A stretch of 64,000 nt of DNA. Origin: Hexactinellida sp. DTS-2022. Lineage: Eukaryota; Porifera; Hexactinellida. The position numbers and the translations under genes were made by a program. This document shows positions 1-11,400 of the stretch, in pieces. Location: the NCBI GenBank assembly GCA_028753945.1, contig JAPNXP010000009.1:1426001-1490000 (forward strand). The letters run 5' to 3'. The stretch's first letter is position 1; each line of letters starts with the position of its first letter. The notes beneath the pieces are model-generated. The model had not been told where the DNA came from. It worked only from the letters and a program-made list of their open reading frames with translations, and searched no databases.

Positions 1-276
1 CATGTCCCAGGACTCGAACGGACACATCTCAAGTTCTCTCTGTCGCAGTACCTGTAGCTCACTGGTGCTGGAGATGCTCCCGATGAATGGACTACTGTCT
101 GGTGTCAGGAAATCCATCTCACCATGTTGCGGAGGGGTCTGATACCCAGGGACCGACGCATTCCCAGCATACGCATTGCTCTTATATCCGCTGCTGCTCC
201 CACGTCTGCTGGAGCTCCAATTCCCGCGAAACGCGCCTCTGTACCCGCCCCTGTTGTAGCCTGCGCCGTAGGACAT
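1..276 (-). CDS. N-terminal part of an RGG/Gly-Arg-Tyr-rich protein, cut by the window edge
   Basis: Reading the minus strand from an ATG at 276 gives about 92 codons that stay open to the window edge. The first 35 residues are rich in Gly, Arg, Tyr and Ser (MSYGAGYNRGGYRGAFRG), like the RGG segments of RNA-binding proteins. They are followed by a Ser/Pro-containing stretch and then a more charged segment (ELQVLRQRELE). A stop lies upstream of the ATG and the flanking DNA turns AT-rich at about 300, which supports this start. I do not recognise the family. The RGG character suggests RNA binding, but that is inference from composition only. The rest of the gene lies outside the window. Confidence 0.5.
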   Translation of the reverse strand, partial: MSYGAGYNRGGYRGAFRGNWSSSRRGSSSGYKSNAYAGNASVPGYQTPPQHGEMDFLTPDSSPFIGSISSTSELQVLRQRELEMCPFESWDM

Positions 277-494
277 CCCAGCTGATGTCACTGCTCTCCT
301 AAGCACAAGTAAGTGTTCTATACCAACATACAGGGAACTGCTTAACCGGGATACAACGTACAAATAATTGAATTGTTAAATACGGATATGAAAGGACTGT
401 ATATTTTATAATGCGGTATATATTGGATAAAACTAATGTAGATCATAATAAATTCCAAAAACACTTCTAAAACAAGTCAATTGCCAACTGATTG

Positions 495-2714
495 TCAATT
501 CAAACGAATGATAGGGAAATGCTTAGACAAACAAAAATCGAATTCTGGCGGGTGGGTGGTGTTCATTTTGTGGCCAGAAGCTGCCAGGTTCATTGTCACG
601 ATATTCATTTTAGCAACTTTCAGTATCTTCTCCTGCTCGGGAGTTTTGCATTCTATATTTTCAAGACTGGTTTTAGCGACCTGAAAATGCTTGGAAGAAG
701 ATTGGAACATTTTGTCTCTCTCCGCTGGGTTCAGCTGTTCGATATCTGAGTTTTTAATGTACTTTTCGTACAAGAGAGGATTCGGGGTGGAGAGGTAAGA
801 GAAGGGGAGGAACCTCTGTTCGTAGCAATACTCCTTCTTTCCCTGTTCAAACGTGGGCACTGTTATCTTATTCGCCAGCTTGAGGCCCTCGATAGCTCTG
901 AGGTACCCAATGGTGATCAGCCGAAGTATGTTCAGATAGACTCTCTCGTTATCAAACCCTTGAACCTTTAGAGTAAAATCCTTCTTATTGCGCTTTTTAG
1001 CACCGCTTCCCTTGCTTTTCTTCCCGACAGGCTCCGAGGTGGCTGAGAGCAGATTCTGTGTCATCTCTGCACAGGACTGTCTGCACCCAAGGAGGTACTC
1101 CATGTACCAGAATATGTAGTGGAACTCGAACAGACTGTAGAGCTCGTACTCGAATCCCAGCTGGAGATAGTCCGTCATAATCTGCAGGATGTGGTACAGG
1201 ACCCAGGAGACAAAGTAGCCGATGTGACTCTCGGGAGGGGACACTTGTTCCCCGATTTTGTGCAACTGAACATCGAATGAGTCAGCATCAGTCAGCATCT
1301 GGCCCAGAGACTGGAAGGTGGAGTGTTGGAGGGTTTGGTACTGGCGGGCTCTGCTGAGACACAGGTAGTTCAGAACCTCCAGCACTGAGGTCTGCACTCG
1401 CGCCAGGAACTGGCCGACTAGCTTGCGAGTGTGCGGCTTAGCTGACATCTTAGAGGCGGGGTTGAGGGAGGGGGGATTGCAGAAGAACTTGATCTCATCT
1501 CGGAGCCATAAATCGAACTGGTAGTTCCCAAGGAGTTGGTTCCGGTAGCAGAGCATCTGCTTGAGGTAGGAGCGAGCGAGCACATTGGGGCGGAGCTTGT
1601 CAGTGGGGTCCTTGGAGAAGGAGGATATGTGCTGGTAGATGGATCTGAAGCTGTCGTGTCTGAGGATCGAGACTACCGAAGCCAGGTCTTCCAGGCAGTG
1701 CTTGACACAAGCAGTGGACTCTTGGAATGCAAGGATTGAAGTCTTTCTGGGGTTTGGGGGCAGCAGTGTCAAATCAGGAGACTCGAACCCATACGCCGCC
1801 CAGTCAGTAACCTCAGCGGCAAACGAGTGAGTGTGACAAATAGAGTCTAACAACTTGACAGCAGCCATGATATGTGAGTAAGCAGTCTCCATGAAGGAGA
1901 GATCAGGGAACATGTCCAGCGAACAGACCGCGGCATACAGCACCTGCATCAGCCTCACGCGCAGCAGTATACTCCCCTCGCAATTCAGCTGTTTCAGCAA
2001 GTCTGCCAGCGGAGCAGAGGGGGATATGCTCCTCTCAATTTTGAACCACTCAATGGTCTCTGCTAGCTCTCCCTTTATGGCGCTAGGCTGTGTGTCTACT
2101 AGGAATGAGAAATTGAAACTGAGATCCATTGCGTCCTCTTCCTCCTGGACAGCGGCCCGACGGACAGCCTCCTTAAAGGAAAACATAATCTTAACGAGAG
2201 TCCTCGTGAAAGAACGCACGAGCCTGTTCTCTATTTGCTCTGTGGAGACCGCATGGCGGAAAGAGAACACGGTCTGCACGAGGGTATTGCCTTCTAACCA
2301 AGTCGCCAAGCAACATAGAAAGTAGTCCATCACAGCTATCACTTCTGCATCTGTCAAGTTCTCCTTGAGAGCAGCCAGTTCCGTCTGTGGACACAGCTCC
2401 TCAGACTTCTTGTCTGACAGCTCGATGGCAGACATGCCCTCCAGGAGAGTGAATGCGTCCACGTGGATCATCTCTCCCAGATCCAACTCGTCGCACGCGG
2501 CTCTTAGCAGCCCTGTTACCTCTTCGTAGTCACAAGGGAATTCCGGGATGTGTGGAGCAGAACATGTTTGTTCCTGGTTAGTTTGCTCACTGCATTGATT
2601 TGTTGGAGTTTCAGAGTTACATTGTAATTGGTCTGTATTTTCAATTGGCTTAGCGGATCTATCCAAATCATTTGTCAAGCCTACTGGCTCTGAGAAATTA
2701 TATCTCACAGCCAT
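495..2714 (-). CDS. NAA35: N-alpha-acetyltransferase 35, NatC auxiliary subunit (MAK10)
   Basis: A single open frame of 739 residues, close to the ~725 of vertebrate NAA35. NAA35/Mak10 is the large auxiliary subunit of NatC, which with NAA30 and NAA38 acetylates N-terminal Met followed by a hydrophobic residue on nascent chains at the ribosome. After a variable, polar first 60 residues the conserved family core is seen: a DLGEMIHVDAFTLLEGMSAIE-like segment near residue 75-100, then LTDAEVIAVMDYFLCCLATWLEG. A lysine-rich insert (KKSKGSGAKKRNKK) lies around residue 570 and the C-terminal helical part follows. The first ATG is taken because the reading frame meets AT-rich DNA with stops just upstream. 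No intron is needed. The next gene downstream on the strand is the RGG protein at the left edge. Confidence 0.95.
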   Translation of the reverse strand: MAVRYNFSEPVGLTNDLDRSAKPIENTDQLQCNSETPTNQCSEQTNQEQTCSAPHIPEFPCDYEEVTGLLRAACDELDLGEMIHVDAFTLLEGMSAIELSDKKSEELCPQTELAALKENLTDAEVIAVMDYFLCCLATWLEGNTLVQTVFSFRHAVSTEQIENRLVRSFTRTLVKIMFSFKEAVRRAAVQEEEDAMDLSFNFSFLVDTQPSAIKGELAETIEWFKIERSISPSAPLADLLKQLNCEGSILLRVRLMQVLYAAVCSLDMFPDLSFMETAYSHIMAAVKLLDSICHTHSFAAEVTDWAAYGFESPDLTLLPPNPRKTSILAFQESTACVKHCLEDLASVVSILRHDSFRSIYQHISSFSKDPTDKLRPNVLARSYLKQMLCYRNQLLGNYQFDLWLRDEIKFFCNPPSLNPASKMSAKPHTRKLVGQFLARVQTSVLEVLNYLCLSRARQYQTLQHSTFQSLGQMLTDADSFDVQLHKIGEQVSPPESHIGYFVSWVLYHILQIMTDYLQLGFEYELYSLFEFHYIFWYMEYLLGCRQSCAEMTQNLLSATSEPVGKKSKGSGAKKRNKKDFTLKVQGFDNERVYLNILRLITIGYLRAIEGLKLANKITVPTFEQGKKEYCYEQRFLPFSYLSTPNPLLYEKYIKNSDIEQLNPAERDKMFQSSSKHFQVAKTSLENIECKTPEQEKILKVAKMNIVTMNLAASGHKMNTTHPPEFDFCLSKHFPIIRLN

Positions 2715-3000
2715 ATACTTAAATGATTTAATTAATTAATTAGTTATATCAACTAATTCTGTATAGAAAATGAAATAAATAAATGTAAAATGTTACATTG
2801 CAAACGCGGTTTTGGTGTAATCGCGGACTGCAACATAAACATATATAAGAAGAGTTCGTTACCTCTCTGGTGTGAAATCGATAACAAAATAATTAACAAT
2901 GCCATCTAGTTGGGCTAGAATTCTACCAATAAAGATTAGAAAATAGAAAGAGAACTAAGAAAGATCCCGAACTAATTCGCTATAAATAATAATTAGTGGC

Positions 3001-6000
3001 TTATTCATCATGGTAGGAGCAAGGGGAGATTTCTAGCTCAGCGCAAAGCTTCTCCATCTCCTCGTGCATCGCTTCAAGAGACCAATTCTATAAAGAAATA
3101 GATGGGTGACATTAAAGTGCATAGTGTTACAGTCAGAGGGTGGATGGATTGGAATCCTAGTTCAAATTCAGTTCATAATCCATAACGGATTTATAAATCC
3201 AATGGAAATAGATACCCTAGAAATAAGGATTTCAGATGAATTTCCAAATCCGTAAAACCTATAATCCATCCTGATCCTGTAACGCAGTGTGTACTCACCT
3301 CAGTTTCATTCAGGTCACTGTGTTTGAAGCGGGAGATGGGGTGAAATGGGACATTGTGAAACTGTTTTAAATACACCTTGCAACACGTTGGGTACTAATT
3401 AAATAAAGTACGTAAATATAAAAACAATATTTAGCAGAGCTTTATGGAATGGAAGTTGGTACCTTCAGTTTCTGGAGAGGATCTGTGATAAGCAAGAATT
3501 TGTGGACCTTATCAGCTCGCGGGTCGTTTCTATTATTCAGCATCCAAGCACACAGCCACGGGAAGAAGTTGAGAGATATTCCACTGTACCCATTTGCTCC
3601 CGCTGCAAGCGCAGACTTGAACAGCAAACTCTGACCAGTGTAGAAGCTAGATGCAATTACAATTATGTTTTGTTTGTGCCTAAGTAACAACAGTGAAAGT
3701 ATAAAAACTATCCTGGCATACTAGCTCACCCTAATCCAGATTCCGGGGTGTCATTAACTGTTTTGATTAGCTCCATCATTTGCCCTCTATCGGAATGATT
3801 GCACTTGTAGTATATGAATCTCTGCGTAGACACCATCCACTCGACTATTCTAGGGCTCAGGAGCCTGCAGGCAAGAGTCAATAAGACACTCTATAACTAT
3901 AGTATACACGTATGAAATGCAACCTGATTTCTGGATAAGGCGTTTCATATACTCCTAGAGGGAAATCACCAGTTCCGTCCACAATCGCTTGAGCATTCTT
4001 AAGCCACACATCATCACTCTATTTTATTAGTTAATGCATATAGTCAACTCTCGTTATAACGAAGTGCTTGGGACCTGTAAATTCCTTCGTTATAAGCGGA
4101 TAATAATTAATGCATTTAATGCTCTGGGGAGAATATCCATTTCATTATAAACGGGTATTAATTATATCCGACTTCGTTATAACGGGAGTTCACTGTATTT
4201 GTTGTTATTACATGTATCATTAAGTAGCGAAAAACTAACTTCATCCATTTCACAGATCTGATTCGTAATGAATACAGCAGCGGTAGCGAAACCCTTTATG
4301 CTGTTAATGAACTCAATGTGCTTCTTAACGCCTCCCTCGTATGTAGCTAGAACACACCAGGAGATTAAAGTTCTGTAACTTAATCAAACTAGTTTATGCC
4401 ATTAACTCCATATTGTGCATTAGTTAATATAATTATGAGTCAGGTGATTACCTCCCACAACTACAGGAACTTTCCGGTTGGATCTTTCGCAAACTCTCTT
4501 AGCTATTTCGAATCTCTCTTCGTAGCTCAACTATAGAATAATGAATTGAATATTAGCAGTGATTCAACAAAAGCAGGTAACTCACATCAAACATCTCGCC
4601 GGAGAGACATATTGAGAACAGTCCGTTGACTCCACTTTTGATGTACCAATCAGTCAAAGCTACATTAATAACAACAATAAATCTCCAACGTTAAAAATAT
4701 ATATCTAATTAGTTAGGTCACGATTGGAGAACACTGCAAACTAATTGAAACAGTATACAGATGACATCACTTAAGGGCTGAGACACAATATGCCACAAGT
4801 ATCAAGTTGCTTTTTGTAAGGTATAGGCTAATAGCAATAGATATACAAGATTGGAGAATCACAAGTGGAGAAATAACTAAATGCTTTCTCAAATAATAAT
4901 TTTAGCTTTGATTTTGGTGACAGAAGGAGCTAATCAAGAGGGGCTAACATGTAACTTTAGAAGGGAAAGGCATTTAGAGTGCGTGTTGTCTAGCAAATAC
5001 GATAAATTTGACATATCTTCTCAAGTTGAGAAGAATAGGTTGGAAGAAGTGGCGGATATCAAGCTGATAGTAGGTACTCCTGAAGAGCCGTACGAACCTC
5101 CTGCTAATAGCAGCGGAATAGCGTACCCTGAGTGGGGACTCATGAAGAAGCTCACCAACATAGACATCCAGTTTAACCTGAATACTGGAGCAGAGGAGCT
5201 GAGTCTCAACTTAGAAGGATTCCGGTACATGTCAGTGGACAGTTTCAAGGGAGTCGCTAGACTACAGAGTTTCGAGGTGAGCAGCAACAGTGCAGAGGTC
5301 GGATTCGAGGTGGGTATGGTGTCTGGGTCGAATCGGCTGGAGAGACTGTGGGTGGAGGGAGCCTCCATAGACGCACGAGAGGGCTGGGATAATCTCGCTA
5401 ACATTAATGACCTGAAACTGTCGGGAGAGCAAATAGGAAGCTTCGACTTAGGCTGGCTACCTCTGGAGGCACTCTCTTCACTCGATCTCAGTTTGAAGGA
5501 ACTGAGAGGCCTGAATGAGACAATTGCAGCGGAGATGTCCCACGTCTCGTACTTGGCACTCACAGTGTCACAAACACAGCAACTAGACTGGGGATTCATC
5601 AATACAATAGCCGGACGCTTGCATACTCTAAAGTTAGATGGGTTTGCACTAGGAGACATCCAGATGGGCACTATCCACCCGCGCTCCAACATCCAAGAAC
5701 TAACCTTATCAGGCAGCCCTGACACTAGGTCTATAGGGAAATACTCCTTCAATAGTGCCAACTATAGAACTATCGAACTGAGAGGAATGGAGAAACTATC
5801 CTACGTTGGGGGGCACGCATTTTCTGGCGCAACAGAGCTGGAGACTCTAACGATAACAGAGATGCCAGTTCTCACAGAGCTGACACAAACACTGGGCGAA
5901 GGGGTGGCTCCACACACCGTCAAGTTTAACAATAACAGTAAACTCGCACAGATATCAATAAGAATATTCCAAGGAATAACAAACTATAAAGAAGATAGAC

Positions 6001-8251
6001 CGAGGTATGTGGATGTGAGGGGCACTCAGCTAGACTCCACCTGTCTCTGTCAGGCATCCTACCTAGCTGCAATGTCGGTATATAGGAATGTGGAAGTGAA
6101 GTCTAATTGTTTGAAGAAGTGGGTGGATGAGAAACAGTGCACACAGGGAAAATGTTGGACTTTCGATAAACCTTGTAACGGCACCTGTTGGATGAACTCG
6201 TACAATCCTTACGAATATAGCTGTAAATGTGAGTCAGGAGACCTCATCTTACTGCCTGATGAGCGGACATGTGCATCAATGGAGTCTTGCAAGCTTATGT
6301 ACTTAGATGTGTATAATTGTACAAAATACAACGCTATCTGCTTTAAGGATGGAACACATTACACGTGTCATTGTGAGGTTTATTATATGTGGAGTGATAC
6401 CAAAAATAAATGTGTCAAAAACAGCATTATTCCACTTGTTTCTCCAATTTCAACTAAATACACCCTCGTACCACTCATAACCAATAGCACTGCCAAAACA
6501 AAGATACCACTCATAACCAATAGCACTGCCAAAACAAAGATACCACTCATAACTAATTCTACTACAATTAGCATAAACACGATAGGTCCAACGGTTTTAA
6601 CTTTCAAAACGCTCCATCCTCCCACTCCCTACTCCCCCACAAAGTCTCTCCAGCCTGCTACCAAGGTTCCTACAGACGTACCGCTAGTGCCCGCAATAAC
6701 TAACAGCACTAAGCAGACAGTAACTGCTAACTCCATAGCTCCTGCAGTTAACAGAACCGCTCCCACCATGTCCTTAGGGCCAGACACGACACCTGGGTCC
6801 AGCGTAGGTATACAGCTACAGCCGTGGCAAGAGATAGTTGTAGGAACTTCTTTCTTAATAGCGTTGCTGGTCATAATAGCTGTTTTGTTGTTGGTAGCAG
6901 TATGTTGCTGCAGGAAGAAGAAAGGAACTTCCCAATTGGAACTGAGAGACTACAGTCCTAGACTCCTCGATTCAGGAGATGACCAGTAAGAAGAATAGTC
7001 AATGTGAATATAGTTATACTACTTATACCGTCTGTACTATAAGAGACAAACGTACCTCTAATCTAATGTATACTTTGTCTAAAGTCAATTTACTATTTGT
7101 GATGTGAGTATTATATTATACTGTATAAGGATGTACTGATCATGTGCTAGTTATCGGATATACTGTATCCGATATTATGTCCCAATTATGGCAGAAAGTA
7201 AGCCAAATAGTAAATTTGTGAATTATCAGGTGTAGAATTAAATTATAATCGAATCGTCGTAGTCATAAGACTCATAACTCATAAGTACTGTTGTATGCCA
7301 GAATGACTCGCATGCTAGAATGACACAAACCATGGATATTCACTATCTATGCTAGAATGACACGCTCTACTAATCATCTAATGACTGTTAGAACTTCACA
7401 GGTTTCTCAGTTCATTCAGACAATTACATTTCACTTTTTGTTATGGCTTCTTTATCTTTAAATTTTAAAATAGCATTACAGGTATACTACTTGTTTTAAT
7501 GAATTCTAAGATTTCGTATTTGATTTCATTATTTTAAAACCAATATTCGCTGATAGAAAAAGCAAAAGTATGTTTAAAATTAAGACATTAAGATAGGTAT
7601 TAACACCGATTATTCGGTATTTAAATTAAGGCATACATATAGTAAGATTCATTTCAATAACCATAGTTATATTGTTATAATTCAATTCTATCAAAATTCT
7701 AGCATAGATAGTGAATATCCATGGTTTGTGTCATTCTAGCATGCGAGTCATTCTGGCATACTACTGTATTTTAAAATCTAAAGATAAAGAAGCCATAGCA
7801 AAAAGTGAAATGTAATTGTCTGAATGAAATGAGAAACCTGTGAAGTTCTAACAGTCATTAGATGATTAGTAGAGCGTGTCATTCTAGCATAGATAGTGAA
7901 TATCCATGGTTTGTGTCATTCTAGCATGCGAGTCATTCTGGCATACAACAGTACAAACAATATTTAGTTACAAAAATATACATATATACAATTGTATCAA
8001 TGACATTATTATTTCCATTTATGAGAGGCTGTCTTTCCTATTCAAACAAATTGAATTATAAATAACTCACCATCTAATCCGTCATAGTCCACTTGCGGTT
8101 GTTTGTCTGTCGAAGTGACCGGTTTGAAGGGAGTGAGCATGACAGGCCATACTCCATCAAGACTAGATCTGCTCATCTTAGACACAGTTAGAGACCTAAT
8201 TCTACCTATAGGGGAGGTGCTACGGATAGCTAGCCTCAGCAGACGAGACAT
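3001..8251 (-). CDS. DHDPS/NAL-type aldolase family protein, nine exons
   Basis: Nine exons with GT-AG junctions read in frame on the minus strand: 8251-8071, 4659-4586, 4530-4452, 4346-4240, 4018-3924, 3864-3730, 3646-3463, 3394-3299 and 3087-3001, giving 345 residues. The protein looks like the dihydrodipicolinate synthase / N-acetylneuraminate lyase TIM-barrel family. It opens with GVWPVMLTPF after a possible mitochondrial-type leader rich in Arg/Ser, then has VDYDGLDALTDWYIKSGVNG and the GLFSICLSGEMFDLS strand. FIYYKCN is likely the Schiff-base lysine strand and GVYETPYP the catalytic tyrosine loop. The bacterial DHDPS GTT carboxylate-binding motif is not evident (GATYEGG instead), so the substrate cannot be called and it need not make dihydrodipicolinate. 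Intron 1 is 3.4 kb and holds an LRR gene on the other strand and a MITE; the other introns are short. Confidence 0.85.
4041..4195. mobile_element. pogo/Tc1-mariner-like MITE in an intron of the aldolase gene
   Basis: About 155 bp with inverted ends: the left reads AGTCAACTCTCGTTATAACG and the reverse complement of the right reads CAGTGAACTCCCGTTATAAC. It is flanked by TA on both sides. It lies in the intron between exons 4 and 5. No coding capacity. Ends starting CAGT(G/C)AA with TA duplication are typical of pogo-like MITEs. Confidence 0.7.
4881..6989 (+). CDS. single-exon LRR/EGF-like type I membrane protein nested in an intron
   Basis: 702 residues in one frame. A signal peptide (MLSQIIILALILVTEG) is followed by a degenerate leucine-rich repeat region (about residues 85-400) with many L..L.L / LETLTITEMP-type strands. 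Next comes a cysteine-rich part (about 395-520) resembling LRRCT plus EGF-like modules (CNGTCWMNSYNPYEYSCKC). A Thr/Pro/Asn-rich stalk (530-650) holds two and a half copies of a 12-residue unit (LITNSTAKTKIP). A transmembrane helix (about 652-677, SFLIALLVIIAVLLLVAV) is followed by CCC, a basic stop-transfer and a 23-residue tail with RDYSPRLLDS. Known members of this architecture act at the cell surface in adhesion or recognition; the ligand is unknown. The gene lies entirely inside intron 1 of the minus-strand aldolase gene. Confidence 0.85.
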   Translation: MLSQIIILALILVTEGANQEGLTCNFRRERHLECVLSSKYDKFDISSQVEKNRLEEVADIKLIVGTPEEPYEPPANSSGIAYPEWGLMKKLTNIDIQFNLNTGAEELSLNLEGFRYMSVDSFKGVARLQSFEVSSNSAEVGFEVGMVSGSNRLERLWVEGASIDAREGWDNLANINDLKLSGEQIGSFDLGWLPLEALSSLDLSLKELRGLNETIAAEMSHVSYLALTVSQTQQLDWGFINTIAGRLHTLKLDGFALGDIQMGTIHPRSNIQELTLSGSPDTRSIGKYSFNSANYRTIELRGMEKLSYVGGHAFSGATELETLTITEMPVLTELTQTLGEGVAPHTVKFNNNSKLAQISIRIFQGITNYKEDRPRYVDVRGTQLDSTCLCQASYLAAMSVYRNVEVKSNCLKKWVDEKQCTQGKCWTFDKPCNGTCWMNSYNPYEYSCKCESGDLILLPDERTCASMESCKLMYLDVYNCTKYNAICFKDGTHYTCHCEVYYMWSDTKNKCVKNSIIPLVSPISTKYTLVPLITNSTAKTKIPLITNSTAKTKIPLITNSTTISINTIGPTVLTFKTLHPPTPYSPTKSLQPATKVPTDVPLVPAITNSTKQTVTANSIAPAVNRTAPTMSLGPDTTPGSSVGIQLQPWQEIVVGTSFLIALLVIIAVLLLVAVCCCRKKKGTSQLELRDYSPRLLDSGDDQ
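6471..6552 (+). repeat. 36-bp in-frame tandem repeat in the LRR protein stalk
   Basis: Two nearly perfect 36-bp copies and a partial third encode Leu-Ile-Thr-Asn-Ser-Thr units with N-glycosylation sequons (NST). They extend the mucin-like stalk. Copy number is likely to vary between individuals, as is common for such units (inference). Confidence 0.85.
7285..7954. mobile_element. 670-bp MITE with long inverted ends and an extra internal end copy
   Basis: The outer ends are inverted copies: GTACTGTTGTATGCCAGAAT at the left and its exact complement at the right. The arms are about 200 bp each and end in TTTATCTTTA-type sequence. The interior (about 7690-7765) holds a further copy of the outermost ~70 bp. 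No ORF of note. If GTAC is the duplicated target, the element proper starts TGTTGTATGCC. The family is not recognised. It lies in the large aldolase intron. Confidence 0.75.
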
Positions 8252-8402
8252 CTGGTTAGAGCATAGAGAGGGGATGATGGCTTACAAACAAATACGTATT
8301 TCAATAATGTATCAGAAAATATTTACATGAATTCAACTTAAATATGGATAATCCACCACCATGTCAAATCAGAAACTTGTTAAAACAATTGCAGCTATAT
8401 TC

Positions 8403-11400
8403 CTATGATAGAATGTACAGATACTCGAGTGCAGTGGAGAGCGCTGTGATCAGCTCCTTGTGTTTGCTCTGCGCACTGAGCACTCCCTTTATAGTCTCGC
8501 AGAGTCGCTTTATACAGTCCAAGGTCTGCTTCTGGTCGGGACTGACTAACAGCTGACTTTCGTACCGCCGCTCCCACAGCCCCTCCACCCACTTGGAGGC
8601 GAGAGTGGGCAGCTGCGAGAGCAGATATGTGCTGTGCTGAGAAGAGGTCTTGTTGAATATGAGGGAGCCCAGCCTCATGCCCAGGACTGCCACCAGGTCC
8701 TCGCTAACCACGTCTCTGTCCGTCAGCGAGAGGAGAATCTCCTCGCCCCTGTCGTCCTGGTTGGCAGCGTACAGCGACACCGAGAGGTTGGCTCGCGTCT
8801 GCTCGGGGTCGATGCACAGCAGCTCGCTGAGCGAGTAGAGTCTATCCAGGGACCCCGGGTCCAGACTGAGGTGAGTGGGGTCTGCGTGGTGAGATATTAT
8901 GTGGGAGAGGAAGCGGTCTCTCTCCTTCTGGATTTCTGTGAACGGTCTGATCTCTTGGCCCACCCGTAGCTTGAACTCCCGCAGCAGTTCCCGACTGGTT
9001 ATGAGGGAGAGGGGACGGGCAGCCCTGAAGCTGAGAGAGACTACGTACTCCAAACAGGACAGCAGCAAGAAGAGCCTCTCGCAAGCCCTCGGCGTGGGGG
9101 GCCTCAGAGTGTGAGCTGTGTCTATCAGGCAGACGGCGGTGGGATCTGAAGGCAGAGACAGAGACATCTCAATCGGGAAATCTTCCTGCTTCTCTTCCTC
9201 ACTGAGCAGCTCGGAGCTGGACTGAAGCTTCTTTATTGTCTTCTGAAGGATTTCCAGCAGACACTTCGTCTGAGCCACGAATATTCTGACAGATTCGAGG
9301 TTGGTTCCGAGAGCCTTGAGGAGGTTCTTCTCGGAGGGACAGCGACCTACCTTCTCTACCATTTGTATGAGCGTGTCGGTCAGCTCAAGGAAGAACTCCT
9401 CCCAGCAGAGCAGCGCTAGTCCCAGTCTCAGAGAGAGCGACTGGATGTGCAGCAGGCACTGGACCCCCCTCGCCAAGCTGTCCGTACTTCTGCTAGCCTT
9501 CCAGTCGGAGAACGCCTGCACGGCCGAGTGAGCCAGCAAGAGCCCGGGGGACAAGGAGAGCGGGAACACTTCTCTCGCAAGAGAGAGAGCCTCGGCCTCG
9601 CCCTTGTCCCCCTCGCTGGCTAACACGCACTCAATAGGCAGCTTAGCGGAGTGCAGGTAGGCAGACACCTTATCCGAGAGGTAGTGCCGACAGCAGCAGG
9701 ACTGCTCTCGAGCAGACATTCTCACAGGCCCACTGGAGAGGCGGCCCAGGATGCTATAAATAGAGATCAGCGACTGCAGCTGATCCACCAAGTGTCCCCA
9801 GTGCTTGTCCTCCTCGCTGACTGGCTCCCAGGTGTCGGGCGAGTCCTCTTCCGGCTCCAGCGGAGCAGACACGCCCAGCTGTCGGCCTGCCACCACCGCC
9901 ACCAGAACGTGTCCCACCAGAGAACTACTGGCGCAGCAGGCCCGGTACTCCTCCCAGAGGTCGACCGGCAGAGGGCCCGAGCAGAGGATGCGCAGAGATC
10001 GGGAGAACCTCTCTATGCCCGGAGCGGTTATGTCGAACCCGCTCAGCCAGTGAGTCAGCAGCAGGATAATCAAGTCTCTCACTGCCACGCCTAGCTCCAC
10101 CAGAGCCAGCAGAGTCTGTTGCTCTACCGAGGCGTTCTCGTTATCGAACAGGAACTGTCCCAGACGGACTCTCTTCTCCTCTGTAATGTTTGCCTTGAGT
10201 ACCACCGCTGTGTCCTTAATGCGGAAACAAGAGAGGAAGTTCACGAGTCTGAGTGTCTCGCGGGCCGTAGGTGCTGACTGGTAGGTCTGTAGCATGCTCA
10301 TTGTGCGACCCAGCTGCTCTTCGTTCTCGTCAAACAGCAGCATCAGTCGCTCCTGAGAAGACACCCGCTCACAGCTGATCGCCTGCTGGGGGACAGCTGT
10401 CTGCTTGTCGGGCCGCAGCAGCATGTACACGTGCTCGGTGAGGCCCGCGTACTGCCTGAGGATCTGCACCAGGGTCTCCCTCTTATCTCTGACGTCATCG
10501 CTATCGTTCTCGCCGCCCTCCTCCAGCCGCAGCTTCCGCCTCTGCTTGTCCGCCAGCTGCTGGATGACCTGCAGGATGTCCGAGGAGGGGATGCCGGCGC
10601 CGCCCCTCAGCAGCGCGTGCAGCCCCGACAGCAGGTGGATGGGGCTGTCTATGGCCAGCAGGATCTTCTCGGCGTCGGGGAAGTCTAACACAGGACGCAT
10701 CAGGGAGTTTCTAAACAGCTTCAGTAGCACCTACAGTACATAGATAGCTAAGGTACATAAGCAATAGCAATACGCTCTCACCTCGTCCTGCGCCTGGTCT
10801 ATCAGGATGGGCGGGAGGGTGAGATGGAAGGGCACCCTAATCTCCCGCACTACCCCCGAGGAGTTCAGCACAAACGTGGAGGCCAGGGGAGTTGTGTAGC
10901 ACTCGGATATGTTCCCCACCCGCCTCTGCTGGTGGATCAGCTGACCCAGCCCCAGGATGCCGTGGGGCGTGTGCAGCAGACGAGCTCCCTTTCCGATCGT
11001 GAACGCACCCACTCTATTCCCCGATTGTGCGGGCCAGACCTCGAGGATCCCCCGCTTGGGCGCGTATATAGCTAGGAACAGGCCCTCCCGCCCCTGTCCC
11101 TCCTCGCGGCACTGGACCCAGCCGCACTGCGCGTCGCGGTACCCCTTCCACAGCCGCGATACCACCTTGCGTCGGGTGTCCAGCAGCAGCACGCGCCCGA
11201 AGTTGTCGGTGGCGACTGCCAGGACTCCTCTCGGGGCCAGAATCAGAGAGGTTATCTTTCTGGGCGCGTCCGAGATGTTGGAGCTGAGGGGCAGCCCCAC
11301 CGTCCGAAGGATCCTGGGCTGTTTCTTCCTGGGGTCCTCTTTTGCACCCATGTTCCCCTGTTCGTGCTGGCCGAACCCCAGCCAGCCCCCGGCGGACGAG

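Noticed and set aside
5021-5761. 246-codon minus-strand frame antisense to the LRR receptor gene
   Set aside because: It lies wholly in the shadow of a well-supported gene and has no family signal.
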